Origin: Deltaproteobacteria bacterium
GTDB taxonomy: Bacteria; Bdellovibrionota; Bdellovibrionia; Bdellovibrionales; JAMPXM01
Assembly: GCA_017302795.1 (NCBI GenBank)
Contig: JAFLCB010000005.1
Coordinates: 62,001-126,000 of the forward strand
Length of the DNA stretch: 64,000 nt
Reading direction: 5' to 3'
Positions 17,201 to 25,318 of the stretch are shown piece by piece. The notes under the pieces are model-generated. The model was not told where the DNA came from. It ran no database searches and saw only the letters and a list, made by a program, of their open reading frames with translations. The first letter of the stretch is position 1, and each line of letters begins with the position of its first letter. The translations under genes were made by a program, and so were the position numbers.

Positions 17201-20200
17201 TCAGTCACAAATGGAACGAGCTATTACTACGTCGTAACCGGAAAAAACCCTGCGGGCGTAAGTTCCGATTCCAACGAGGCGCAAGCGACTCCAATAGGAA
17301 TTCCGACGGCACCAACAAATCTTGCACTCACTCAGCTTCGCAGCAGTACGGCCTGCGGGGGAGCTCCAGGAGTCTTGCTAGCGTGGACTCCACCGCCTTA
17401 CTTCAGCAATTTCAGTGTTTACCGTGGAACGAGTTCCGCAGGCGGCACACCGATTTTCTCGACGACCTCGACGTCATGGGTGGATTGTAATCCAGTTAAT
17501 AACATCGGTGGCGGTGGACAGGTCGACTACAACTACTACTCGATTGTCGCTAACTGGGGACCATTGCAGTCCGGTGAATCAAACAAAGTCGTCTTCGCAA
17601 ATGACAGTGCAGGGACCATTCGCGTCGATCCAGGAAATGGTTTGATCAATGTGACATGGACCGCGGTGAACTTCGCCGTACGATATCATATCTATCGTTC
17701 GACGGTTTCAGATGGTCCTTACACGCTCCTCGACAACACGATAACGTCTACAAGCTACATTGATTCGTCTGTGGTAAACGGGCAAGCTTACTTCTACGTG
17801 CTCTATGCGGAATATCCAAATGACGTTGCACTCAGCTGGCGCACGGATGAACAGGGCGGAATCCCCGGAGCGATCCCTGGAAATCCTTCGAATCTCACCT
17901 TGGCAGTGAATTCCAGTCGACAGCCGATTTTAACTTGGACGGCGCCAGAGGCTTTCAACTTCTTCCGAATTTATCGAAGCGCGAATGCAGGCGGGCCATA
18001 TTTTTTAAGTGGTACGTCTAACTCAACCTCCTACCTCGATTCCTCCCCTAGCATAGGAATGAATTTCTACCGCGTGGTGCGTGTCTGGGGCACTTCCGAA
18101 TCCAGCCCTAGCAACACTGTTCAACTGCGCTATGGATACCCGATCACGGTCTCAAGCACACAAACTGAGACTCAGATTGATGTCTCCTGGTCTGTGGTTG
18201 CCGGCGCGCTCGAGTACGATGTTTTCCGTTCGAATTTTTCTGGAGGTCCGTACTCACTGATCGCGACCACTGCAACGACCAGCCACGCCGATCTCACGCC
18301 GGTCATTGACGAAGGTTACTTCTACGTTGTTCAAGCGAAATTTTCCGATCTAACCGCAGGGCAACTTTCCAACGAAGTTTCTGGCACACTTGCGAACTCA
18401 ACTATTCCAAATGCACTGACCGTACTCGGTACGACCCAATCAAGCGTGAACTTAAATTGGCCCAAATACAGCGGAGCAACCAGCTACAAAATTTATCGTG
18501 CGACAAATTCCGGCGGACCCTATTCACTTGTCGCTCAGCAAAGCGCGATTGGCCTCAATGTGACGGCACTTTCCGGCCTTAATGAGCACTTTTTCAGATA
18601 CTCGTTTGTCCGCGGCGGCATCGAGTCTGCCGCTTCAAATCCAATCTCAGCTTACACCTATGCTCCACCTTCCGCTCCAGTCGCCACGCCAGGAAACAAC
18701 TCAATCTCGCTGTCGTGGGGAATAATTGGCGGCGCCACTTCTTACAGCGTCGAACGCTCAACTGATTCGGTTGGCTTCTCGTCTTTGATCACGGGACTTG
18801 GGTCGCCAGCTTACACCGACAACACGGCGGTAAATGCCACGCTTTATTTCTACCGGGTCACCGCGGTGTTCCCGACAGAATCAAAAACTTCAGGAATCAG
18901 CACCGGCGTGACACCGGGTCTTGTTCCACGTGCGCCTAGCGGATTGGTTGTTACAAAAAATTTGACCGGAACCGATATCGAACTTAGCTGGGGTGCGTCT
19001 GCCGGAGTGTCGCTTTATCGAATTTACCAAGCCACGTCGAGCGGCGGCCCGTATACACAGGTTTCCCAAACATCGTCAGCGATTCAAAATCCAGTCGTCG
19101 GTTTAACAGCGGAGACGAAATATTTCTACGTCGTGCGCGCTTTCACGGGAAGTCTCCAATCGTCGGATTCCAACGAAGTTTCTGTTATTCCTTTGCTCCA
19201 ACCGAACGCACCTGTAGCGATTGTTAACGGTGTCGGTATCGATGTGACGTGGGGGGCGGTCGCAGGTGCGGCGACCTATGAGATTCAAAGATCTTCGGAT
19301 GGCGCCACTTTCACCACAATCGTAAGCGGCTTAGGCACTACAAGCTACACCGACATGACTGGTTCGATCGGCTCGACATATTCGTATCGCTATGTTCCTC
19401 AAGACGCTTCCGGAACTTCCTTCGCAACCTCTTTGGCGAGTGTCGGCGTTTCGCTTGGCTTGGCACCAGAAATTCCCAGAAACTTAATCGGTTTTGCGAC
19501 GAGCAATTCCTCGATTCGCTTAGACTGGATTCAAACTCCTAACTCTGTGGCCTACATACTCTCGCGGTCTGCCGTTTCTGGCGGGCCGTATGTTTCAGTG
19601 ACATCAACGACCGCTACGACCTATGTAGATTCAGGGCTCACCCCTGGAACCGTGTACTACTACACCGTCACGGCACAAGATCAGTCCGGCAACCTTTCTT
19701 CTGCTTCGAATGAAGTCGGTATTTCGCTTGCTGCAGTTCCAACCGGGCTCACCGCGACGGCAGTTCCAAACTACCAACAACTGTCGTGGAATCTGGTCGC
19801 TTCGGCAACTGGATATTCCGTGTTCCGATCTACAGCTGCCGGCGGCCCCTATGGAAAGATCGCTACCGGTGTAGCGGCAACTAGCTATCAAGACGCAGAT
19901 ATCAAGGACAGCGTGCTTTACTACTATGTTGTTGCGGCCGAATTCCCTACAGCTCTGTCGGTTTTTTCCAATGAGGCAAGCGCAACGGCAATTCGCCGTA
20001 TGAACATTCAAGTACCCGTCGAACTAGTCGATCAAAGCTTGTCGTCGGCAGATGTTCCGACAACCTTTGAACGCACTTTAACCACTTTAGACACTAGCCA
20101 TTATGACGGAACAGTTGTGTACGAGTTCGAAATCGTCGCAACCAACCAAGACACTTTCAGCCGTAACATCGAACTCGTAAATGCGAGTGGGGCCGTGGTG

Positions 20201-21190
20201 GCGACAATCATTGTACCTAGCGCGACGACAGATCGAACTCGATTGCGATCGGTGTTCACTCCGACGGCGGGGCCAAACCGATATCGAGTCCGCGTTGCAG
20301 GAACGACGTCTTCAGGTTTATTAGAGGTCGCCACGGGCCGAATTTTGATTACTCAAACTGCGGCAAGTAAAACCGCCATCTATGTACCACTGTTAAGTTC
20401 GGCAGCCGGGGCATACATTGGCGACGAATCAGGACCCGTAAGCCTCACGACTGCAACTACTTACCAGCCGTTGATGCATGCGAATATCTATAGACGTCAG
20501 GCAGCCAAGTACGCCCAATTAATTTCACAGAACCCCTGGCTCCTAGAAACACTCGTCAGCGCCTCTGGTACAGCGGTCGGAGCAGTTGCACTCTACAATA
20601 CGAACTTGGCGGCTCATGTCGACGATACGGAATCCATTTTTGCTGGTACCGGCGTTCAGATGTCGCTTGCGCCGTTTCAAGAAGGGGTTACCGGCTTCAG
20701 CAGTTCCAATGAGAATCACGAATTCCAAGTTTCGATTCGCTGCCTCGACAACTGTGATGATGGGCAGGTTCGAATTTATAAGGCGGGACTATGGGTGCGG
20801 TTAGAAAATCTCGACAAAGCGCAGGTCATCTTCCGAACTAGCTTGGGTGCGACACCGCCAGGATCAACCAACTATGACCATCAAAGAACGCTGATCAATC
20901 TCAGCTTGTTTTCAAATCCTGTTGCTTATTTTCAGGCCACAGCTACGATTCTCGCCGGAATGGATACCGGGTCGATTTTCCTCAATACAAATGGCGCAAA
21001 CGATTCAGGCCTCACGGGACTTTTACCAGTGGTAAACTCGACGCTGTCTGTGACTTCAAACACAAAGTCTTTGTTGCGATCGCCAGCGATCACTCTGAAC
21101 TCGGGACACCGATTCGTCCCGACCGCCGATCCAACAATCTCAATGCTGATGATGACAGACAGCGCGATCGTGATCGACGTCAGCTATTAA
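14267..21190 (+). CDS. Giant lipoprotein with Ig-like and fibronectin III repeats
   Basis: The protein is 2307 residues. The GTG start at 14267 lies inside the end of the previous gene (16-nt overlap) and has AAAGG seven nt upstream, suggesting translational coupling. The signal peptide ends in LPGC followed by a Gly run, typical of an exported lipoprotein. Residues about 140-830 hold repeats of about 90 residues with a Cys pair (pattern YxDxxC ... SxCTxMxxYxHD), which resemble bacterial Ig-like domains. Residues about 830-1925 hold about a dozen fibronectin III repeats with the signature (I/V)xLxWxxxxxATxYxVxRSxxxGGPY. The last 380 residues are beta-rich and not recognised. Likely a long surface stalk or adhesin; binding partner unknown. 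Confidence 0.9.
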   Translation: MVGTIGQKELLSLIKRAICAAALLTSLPGCLGGGGGGSTQQTSLGSVEFIGISVQIYDALTVEMLIQGRLRLAGATDLNQISIYTDSNCLIEKVGEGIHQDFFGAGISVSIPSTSVTDLYVLTNTEDECFFLHEYVPRFDAPPGPTFSSFSPVSPSRLTFQPYISGNASTTTATVKFFSNSLCTSQVGTGSVQQFRTTGIQLSLTADSDNQVYATATDAFGKTSDCTLMASFLHDSTGPEVPVYTAAVPVSPSGASTTPLIIGTVDIDSQLVSIYTDAACTVLSGSGTSADFRTTGIQVTAAQNSSTSYYGTSTDQNMVVSDCAFMTIYTHDSVAPTAPTLSSTDPTSPTRTTLVPKIRGTVSADAQLVRLFNNSTCTTMSGAGTKLTFEGAGIPTAILPNESTNIYAQAFDAAGNSSACTLMTSFVHDTIAPDPPVFAMSTPASPNNQSVTPRISGTTDISAIDVKIYNDDTCLNLIGSGTVDAFDAPGVQVTVTGNTTTTLYGTSADVAGNISLCSALSNYSHSTTPAPAPAFFIASPVSPTRVTNRPYIVGTAANTVTRVTLYGDAACTGSLGTASRSLFVTSGIQATVALNAQTGLYAISEDIYGNVSGCTFMTNYIHNTVPPLDPIFTSVTPLSPNNSSTSPVIVGSLTFDPGNILQPNEVSLYDGFLCLNRIGTGTPTAFQTTGLIASAPANTATSIYAKVFDAAGNTTACTFLTDYVHDALVPGRPLLGGATPGTPSYTADVILAGNVGATTDFLPPTNLVIYSDSACATQMKADPVTLFTSGTYPLAVPKNTTTSLYGAIFNEVGTASPCTLLVNYRHSDLGPASLMASQGADGSVALNWSPDNTASPIPTYEIRRALQSGGPYTTVSEGVNGATFTDFNVSNGQTYYYVVAARNITGVSKNSTEVAHTVSVSVPAGIIGLSAAPGPARVTLNWVGTSENMTYTLRRSTNRGGPYTQIAAGLTSATYNDTSVTNGTSYYYVVTGKNPAGVSSDSNEAQATPIGIPTAPTNLALTQLRSSTACGGAPGVLLAWTPPPYFSNFSVYRGTSSAGGTPIFSTTSTSWVDCNPVNNIGGGGQVDYNYYSIVANWGPLQSGESNKVVFANDSAGTIRVDPGNGLINVTWTAVNFAVRYHIYRSTVSDGPYTLLDNTITSTSYIDSSVVNGQAYFYVLYAEYPNDVALSWRTDEQGGIPGAIPGNPSNLTLAVNSSRQPILTWTAPEAFNFFRIYRSANAGGPYFLSGTSNSTSYLDSSPSIGMNFYRVVRVWGTSESSPSNTVQLRYGYPITVSSTQTETQIDVSWSVVAGALEYDVFRSNFSGGPYSLIATTATTSHADLTPVIDEGYFYVVQAKFSDLTAGQLSNEVSGTLANSTIPNALTVLGTTQSSVNLNWPKYSGATSYKIYRATNSGGPYSLVAQQSAIGLNVTALSGLNEHFFRYSFVRGGIESAASNPISAYTYAPPSAPVATPGNNSISLSWGIIGGATSYSVERSTDSVGFSSLITGLGSPAYTDNTAVNATLYFYRVTAVFPTESKTSGISTGVTPGLVPRAPSGLVVTKNLTGTDIELSWGASAGVSLYRIYQATSSGGPYTQVSQTSSAIQNPVVGLTAETKYFYVVRAFTGSLQSSDSNEVSVIPLLQPNAPVAIVNGVGIDVTWGAVAGAATYEIQRSSDGATFTTIVSGLGTTSYTDMTGSIGSTYSYRYVPQDASGTSFATSLASVGVSLGLAPEIPRNLIGFATSNSSIRLDWIQTPNSVAYILSRSAVSGGPYVSVTSTTATTYVDSGLTPGTVYYYTVTAQDQSGNLSSASNEVGISLAAVPTGLTATAVPNYQQLSWNLVASATGYSVFRSTAAGGPYGKIATGVAATSYQDADIKDSVLYYYVVAAEFPTALSVFSNEASATAIRRMNIQVPVELVDQSLSSADVPTTFERTLTTLDTSHYDGTVVYEFEIVATNQDTFSRNIELVNASGAVVATIIVPSATTDRTRLRSVFTPTAGPNRYRVRVAGTTSSGLLEVATGRILITQTAASKTAIYVPLLSSAAGAYIGDESGPVSLTTATTYQPLMHANIYRRQAAKYAQLISQNPWLLETLVSASGTAVGAVALYNTNLAAHVDDTESIFAGTGVQMSLAPFQEGVTGFSSSNENHEFQVSIRCLDNCDDGQVRIYKAGLWVRLENLDKAQVIFRTSLGATPPGSTNYDHQRTLINLSLFSNPVAYFQATATILAGMDTGSIFLNTNGANDSGLTGLLPVVNSTLSVTSNTKSLLRSPAITLNSGHRFVPTADPTISMLMMTDSAIVIDVSY

Positions 21191-21218
21191 AATATTCAGG
21201 CTCTTCAAAAAAAATCAG

Positions 21219-21899
21219 CTAGAAGTTCATAAACAGCCCGCAACCGAGCGAATACTCTGACAGGCTTGACGCCAAGGTGGGCGATTGAAAAATCGTTGTC
21301 GAGTAAAGAAATTCGGGTCGTATCCCAATACCTGGAGCCAGTGGATAGTCTGCGCCCAACCGCAACCCAAAGTACAAACCTGATCCCTCGATGTTTGGAA
21401 CCAAATCGTTGTCGCGCCGAATGCTCGCCATCGCTGCGCCGATACCTACACCGGCGTAAGGCGTAAATCGTCGGATTAAAAGCAACGCCTCAGTCCCTTC
21501 CGATTCAGCTACCGAGGCGGCGGGACCCCAAAAATAGTAGCGCCCGGTCAGACCGGTGAAAGAAGAACCCATCGAAAACGGAGCGAAGTTAACACCGCGA
21601 GTGTGTTCCAAACCCAGACTAAAGTAATCGGACATCAGCCGGTCAGCGAAAAATGAAATCACCGCAGGCCCTTCGCTGCGTTCAACGATTGTCAGCTGCT
21701 CATTGACGGTCGCAACTTGTGTGACGCCCGATCCACCGAATCCAACTGATCCGCCGACCCGGTAGCGCCGAGAGTTCGAGCTTTGTGCGTCAAAGGAAAA
21801 TAGAAAAACCAGAAGCGCCATCAACACTGAAGTTCCGCATTGAAACTGCTTCTGGTTTCTAGACAGGCCGTTTAACTTACGCAGCCTTTTTGCCAACAT
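21219..21899 (-). CDS. Outer-membrane beta-barrel protein
   Basis: The protein is 226 residues from ATG 21899, preceded by a G-rich ribosome site. A longer in-frame start at 21983 would overlap the upstream gene by more than 100 nt. A basic N-terminus and a hydrophobic stretch (MALLVFLFSF) form a signal peptide. The rest alternates short glycine/aromatic beta strands and ends in Phe, the usual C-terminal signal of outer-membrane barrels; OmpW/OmpA-like size. It overlaps the end of the FliF-FliG-like gene by 23 nt, so it is the last gene of a three-gene operon. It may be the outer-membrane part of that assembly (inference). Confidence 0.8.
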   Translation of the reverse strand: MLAKRLRKLNGLSRNQKQFQCGTSVLMALLVFLFSFDAQSSNSRRYRVGGSVGFGGSGVTQVATVNEQLTIVERSEGPAVISFFADRLMSDYFSLGLEHTRGVNFAPFSMGSSFTGLTGRYYFWGPAASVAESEGTEALLLIRRFTPYAGVGIGAAMASIRRDNDLVPNIEGSGLYFGLRLGADYPLAPGIGIRPEFLYSTTIFQSPTLASSLSEYSLGCGLFMNF

Positions 21900-23748
21900 T
21901 CGCGTTGCCCCCAGCCTCAAGGCTACCATCGCCTTTTGCCGCTGGGAAGATTTCTTCCAAGACCAGTGCCTTTGACAAGACAAGGGTTCGAAGCCGCTTC
22001 GTCAAAGCTTCAATCCAAATACCTTTTTCTTTCGCCGAAAGTCGATCTGGTTTTGCAAATTCATCACTTACCATGGCGACCGTCATCTTTGGCGCGAGAT
22101 TCAAGACGCGCTCTTTGACATCCGGGCGCACTCGACAAAGGGCCAAGATTTCGTCGGTCGTCGCCTGGGACAAGAGAATCGAAAGAGGCTCATCTTCCCA
22201 TTCGGAAATAAAGGCCAGCGACGGTGTCGAGCGGCGGAACTCTTCGGCCGCTGGACCTTGCATCCCCGCAAGTAAAACAAGTTCTTCTGCGGGAGTCAGT
22301 GCCTCGACCAATTTGTTCAAAGTCATTTCGAGTGGGATCACATCTTCACGACTTTGCGGCTTGAATCGCGCCATCAAGCCTTGATCCAATTGCGAAAGTT
22401 CCTTAGTTGGGATTTCACTCATTCCGGCCGCCGCGATTAACAACTCTCTTTTCGCTTCAAGTGACATCGTACCCATAAATTTGGCACGCAGGTCTGGCGG
22501 CATGAAAAGCGAAACCACCGTGCGCATCTTCGGGTTCTGCTCCATCAAGACTTGGCTTACCATACCGACGTTGAAGCCGCCGAGGTACCCGAACGGTTGT
22601 TCGAGGGCTGCGGGACCAAGATTCATCACAGTCAATAAGTCCCAGTAGGACTTTTGTAATGCGTCTCGCTTCTCTGTTATCTCAACGCCAGACATTTTGG
22701 TGAAAGCGCGCGTGACGTCAGATACAGCATCGACAGGAATGGGCAATTTTCCTAGCTCCTTGCCTACAACTTCTGACAGAACGGCAACTTTCGCCCAGCC
22801 TAGGTCGCCCGTCTGACACCACGATCGCAACACGGCTTCCAAATGTTCCGAAATTTTCGGAAGGATTTCTAAAACACGAATCTTTAAGCTTTCTACTTCA
22901 GCAGTTGCCGCCGCGCGATCACGAGCGAGCTTTTCGTCAGCAAGACGCTGCTTTTCTTCTTCGCTGAGACCAGCTGCAACAGCGGCGGCGGGCGAATTAG
23001 CAGGTTGTGAGGCTGAAGAAGTATTTGCGGTTTCTGTGCCACCTGCAACGGTCGACTTTCGTGGCGTCAGTATTCCCCATAGCAAAACGCCTAGAATAAT
23101 TGCAGTGGCAAGTGCCAATTGACCAGCCAACGATTGAAACTGGCTCAAAAGGTCCCAAGTAGTTTTTGGCGGTGCAATTTCTTGAGCCTTGGGAAGCGGC
23201 ATCTTGATAACAGTCACAAGTCCCTTGCCGACTTTTCCGAATTCCGAGTTAAGCCGATCTTTCAACCACTTTTCGACCTCTGCTTTTACCTCGGGAGCAA
23301 GCGCTTCGCTCAAACCAACGTTGACTGCGACAGTTTTGATTTTGAATCCCTCTAAGAATGCCATCGCCACCTGACGCTCTTCGCCTGGTGGGGAATAGCT
23401 TTTCAGAAGCGCTTCTGGATCCAGCATGCCTAACGCGAGATCGGAAATTGGCTCCATCTCTCCTGAAGTCGGTGGAACAAGTGGGTTGTTGACCTTTTTA
23501 GGCACGGCCTGAAGATCAAGTTCCGCACTTATTGAAAACGTCGTCTTGTCGATCTTTGTCGCGAGTGTCTGCGTGAATCTTCGAGCCAAAAGGTCCTCGA
23601 GAAGTGCTTTTGCGCTCAACGCGTCGGGGGCCAAGGCTGTCGAAGAGACCGCGCCCGCTAGAAGAGGTGTTATCAACGACACAATGACAGCCATGGCTGC
23701 CAACGATCGAAGAACTTTTAGTTTTTGAATCCCACTTCGTAATTTCAT
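21877..23748 (-). CDS. Membrane-anchored FliF-FliG-like fusion protein
   Basis: The protein is 623 residues. ATG 23748 has GAGGG eight nt upstream; an in-frame TTG at 23763 is less likely. Topology: N-terminal membrane/signal segment (about 12-33), periplasmic part (34-210), second membrane segment (211-228), Ala/Ser linker, charged coiled coil (262-300), cytoplasmic helical region. The periplasmic part contains two blocks resembling the last ring-building domain of FliF: SAELDLQ (74-80), and the block around 138-185 with pattern VAVNVG...VTVIKMPLP. Residues 395-460 (EQNPKM, MPPDLRAKFM) resemble the FliG middle domain, and 475-590 resembles FliG-C. This reads as an MS-ring subunit fused to a rotor switch protein, outside any flagellar operon. 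Not verified by search; a merely helical-repeat resemblance is the alternative. Confidence 0.65.
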   Translation of the reverse strand: MKLRSGIQKLKVLRSLAAMAVIVSLITPLLAGAVSSTALAPDALSAKALLEDLLARRFTQTLATKIDKTTFSISAELDLQAVPKKVNNPLVPPTSGEMEPISDLALGMLDPEALLKSYSPPGEERQVAMAFLEGFKIKTVAVNVGLSEALAPEVKAEVEKWLKDRLNSEFGKVGKGLVTVIKMPLPKAQEIAPPKTTWDLLSQFQSLAGQLALATAIILGVLLWGILTPRKSTVAGGTETANTSSASQPANSPAAAVAAGLSEEEKQRLADEKLARDRAAATAEVESLKIRVLEILPKISEHLEAVLRSWCQTGDLGWAKVAVLSEVVGKELGKLPIPVDAVSDVTRAFTKMSGVEITEKRDALQKSYWDLLTVMNLGPAALEQPFGYLGGFNVGMVSQVLMEQNPKMRTVVSLFMPPDLRAKFMGTMSLEAKRELLIAAAGMSEIPTKELSQLDQGLMARFKPQSREDVIPLEMTLNKLVEALTPAEELVLLAGMQGPAAEEFRRSTPSLAFISEWEDEPLSILLSQATTDEILALCRVRPDVKERVLNLAPKMTVAMVSDEFAKPDRLSAKEKGIWIEALTKRLRTLVLSKALVLEEIFPAAKGDGSLEAGGNANVGKKAA

Positions 23749-23773
23749 CCTTGAAACCCTCAAATCCTAATAC

Positions 23774-24430
23774 CTAGGGACCTCGGCCAGCTGGTGAAGT
23801 CACTGCTGCTGGATCTCTTCCACTCTGCATTGCCTTCACCTTTGCAACCATCTTCACGGCATCTTCCATCTGTGGATCGGCCGCAAGAGCTTGCTCGTAG
23901 AACTTTAAACTTTCAGAAAAGTTCTTTTGCGCAAAGTAAATCGAAGCTTTCATTGAAAGCGCTCGCGCGAAGCCTGGAAAGTCGGCAAGAATTTTGTCGA
24001 CTTCAATCAGCGCTCGCTCATATTGCGTGGACAGCGCAAACTTTTGCGCCAAGAACAGCCGATCGATAACAGATTTCGCGAACCGCTCTTCCTTTGGCGT
24101 CGCCCCCTGCTTGAGTGGCACTGTCAGTTCGGTCACTAGTGTGCCGAATTGGGCAGCAGGCAGAAGAAATGTCTGCGTGACGTGCCCGGACTTTTCCACA
24201 CCAACCGTAATGAACTCCCCTGAAACCATGTCTTCACCCATTTTCTCACGGATGTCTGACATCGGCATTTCCAGCGGAGTTTTCCCTACGAGCTTCTTAT
24301 CGCCTGTTTTTGGATTAACGAAAAAGACGTCAGCCTCAATGGGTTCGCTCTGCACCTTAAAAAGGTGTGTGCATCCGCTTAGACTGACGACCATTCCGAT
24401 CCATAGAATGAGTGTTTTCATCTGAGTCAT
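23774..24430 (-). CDS. PEGA-like/TPR lipoprotein
   Basis: The protein is 218 residues from ATG 24430, preceded by AGGT. The signal peptide ends in the lipobox LSGC (Cys 20). Residues 25-110 resemble a PEGA-type beta domain (VQSEPIEADVFF, then GKTPLEM). Residues 120-200 form two or three TPR-like helical pairs (YERALIEVDKILADFPGFARAL; the next starts YFAQKNFSESLKFYEQAL). PEGA/TPR lipoproteins often bind peptidoglycan or partner proteins in envelope machines. It is the first gene of the operon, 25 nt before the FliF-FliG-like gene, so it may be that protein's periplasmic or outer-membrane partner (inference). Confidence 0.8.
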   Translation of the reverse strand: MTQMKTLILWIGMVVSLSGCTHLFKVQSEPIEADVFFVNPKTGDKKLVGKTPLEMPMSDIREKMGEDMVSGEFITVGVEKSGHVTQTFLLPAAQFGTLVTELTVPLKQGATPKEERFAKSVIDRLFLAQKFALSTQYERALIEVDKILADFPGFARALSMKASIYFAQKNFSESLKFYEQALAADPQMEDAVKMVAKVKAMQSGRDPAAVTSPAGRGP

Positions 24431-24473
24431 TTATCGACCTAGTTCGAGACATTCTTGAGACCTAATATTTATT

Positions 24474-24504
24474 ACGACTTTGGTCGTGCTGGGCCTGCCC
24501 AAGC
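24474..24504. promoter_or_regulatory. Two adjacent inverted repeats in a divergent promoter region
   Basis: ACGAC-TTTG-GTCGT (24474-24487) and TGGGC-CT-GCCCA (24490-24501, extendable by two pairs) sit side by side between the divergent starts of the PEGA/TPR lipoprotein gene (24430) and the FKBP gene (24563). They may be operators for one or both genes, or hairpins in the leader. No regulator was identified. Confidence 0.35.
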
Positions 24505-24562
24505 CTTGCGACTTCGCACTACAATTCAAGGCAATGTCCATCCAACAGTCGAGGTTTGCAAA

Positions 24563-25276
24563 ATGCGTCTGCACTTCTTAATTTTTTTTACTGCGGCCAC
24601 TTTTCTTGTTTCAGCTGGATGTCAACGACAACCAGATCTCGCGGACGCGAATAATCAAACGAGCTACGCCCTTGGCCAGCAAGTTGGCGCAACCTTGGTT
24701 CGCCAAGAAATCAAGATCGACGAACCTTCATTTCTACTCGGGCTTCGCGATGCACTTTCCAAAACCCCTTCGAAACTAGACGACAAAACAATCGCCGAAG
24801 CTTCAATGCGCGCTCAACAGCAAGCTATGAAAAAACAAGCCGAGCTTCAGGCGAAAGCGGGAGAGTTTCTTACGGCCAGCGAAGCCTATTTGGCCGAGAA
24901 CAAAAAGAAGTCAGAAGTGAAGACGACGGCATCAGGACTCCAGTACGAAATCGTAACGATGGGAAAAGGCGCAAAGCCGAAAGACGACCAAATGGTCGAA
25001 GTCCATTACGTAGGTAAGCTTGTCGACGGTACCGTCTTTGACTCATCCATCGAGCGGAAACGGACCGCGACCTTTAATATCAACCAAGTAGTGCCCGGAT
25101 GGACGGAAGCGCTAAAGCTTATGCCCACCGGTTCAAAGTGGATCGTGACGATTCCGCCTGGACTTGGCTACGGCGCCCCTGGTGCGCCGCCACGTATTCC
25201 ACCAAATAGTGTCCTCATTTTCGAAATCGAGTTGATCTCGGTGTCGAACGCGCCGACGCCTCCCAAGAATCCTTGA
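24563..25276 (+). CDS. FKBP-type peptidyl-prolyl isomerase lipoprotein (Mip/FkpA-like)
   Basis: The protein is 237 residues from ATG 24563, with GAGG eight nt upstream. The signal peptide ends in VSAGC (Cys 20), so it is probably anchored in the outer membrane or periplasm. Residues 30-115 match the FKBP N-terminal dimerisation domain (SYALGQQVGA and a long charged helix). Residues 125-230 are the FKBP catalytic domain (VEVHYVGKLVDGTVFDSS, VVPGWTEAL, PPGLGYG, IPPNSVLIFEIELI). It speeds proline isomerisation during folding of exported proteins, useful given the many exported proteins nearby. It ends 32 nt before nadA, with a strong hairpin between them. Confidence 0.93.
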   Translation: MRLHFLIFFTAATFLVSAGCQRQPDLADANNQTSYALGQQVGATLVRQEIKIDEPSFLLGLRDALSKTPSKLDDKTIAEASMRAQQQAMKKQAELQAKAGEFLTASEAYLAENKKKSEVKTTASGLQYEIVTMGKGAKPKDDQMVEVHYVGKLVDGTVFDSSIERKRTATFNINQVVPGWTEALKLMPTGSKWIVTIPPGLGYGAPGAPPRIPPNSVLIFEIELISVSNAPTPPKNP

Positions 25277-25280
25277 CCGT

Positions 25281-25318
25281 CGCTAGCTAGCCGCCGGATA
25301 AACGGCGGATGGCTAGCG
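25281..25318 (+). promoter_or_regulatory. Hairpin enclosing the nadA start codon
   Basis: Arms 25281-25296 and 25303-25318 pair over 16 positions with one mismatch and one G-U pair, around a six-nt loop. The nadA ATG (25309-25311) lies in the 3' arm, and the only G-rich stretch that could act as a ribosome site (25304-25308) is paired too. The hairpin begins five nt after the FKBP stop. No T-run follows, so it is not a usual terminator. The likely effect is to make nadA translation depend on ribosomes arriving from the FKBP gene. Confidence 0.65.
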
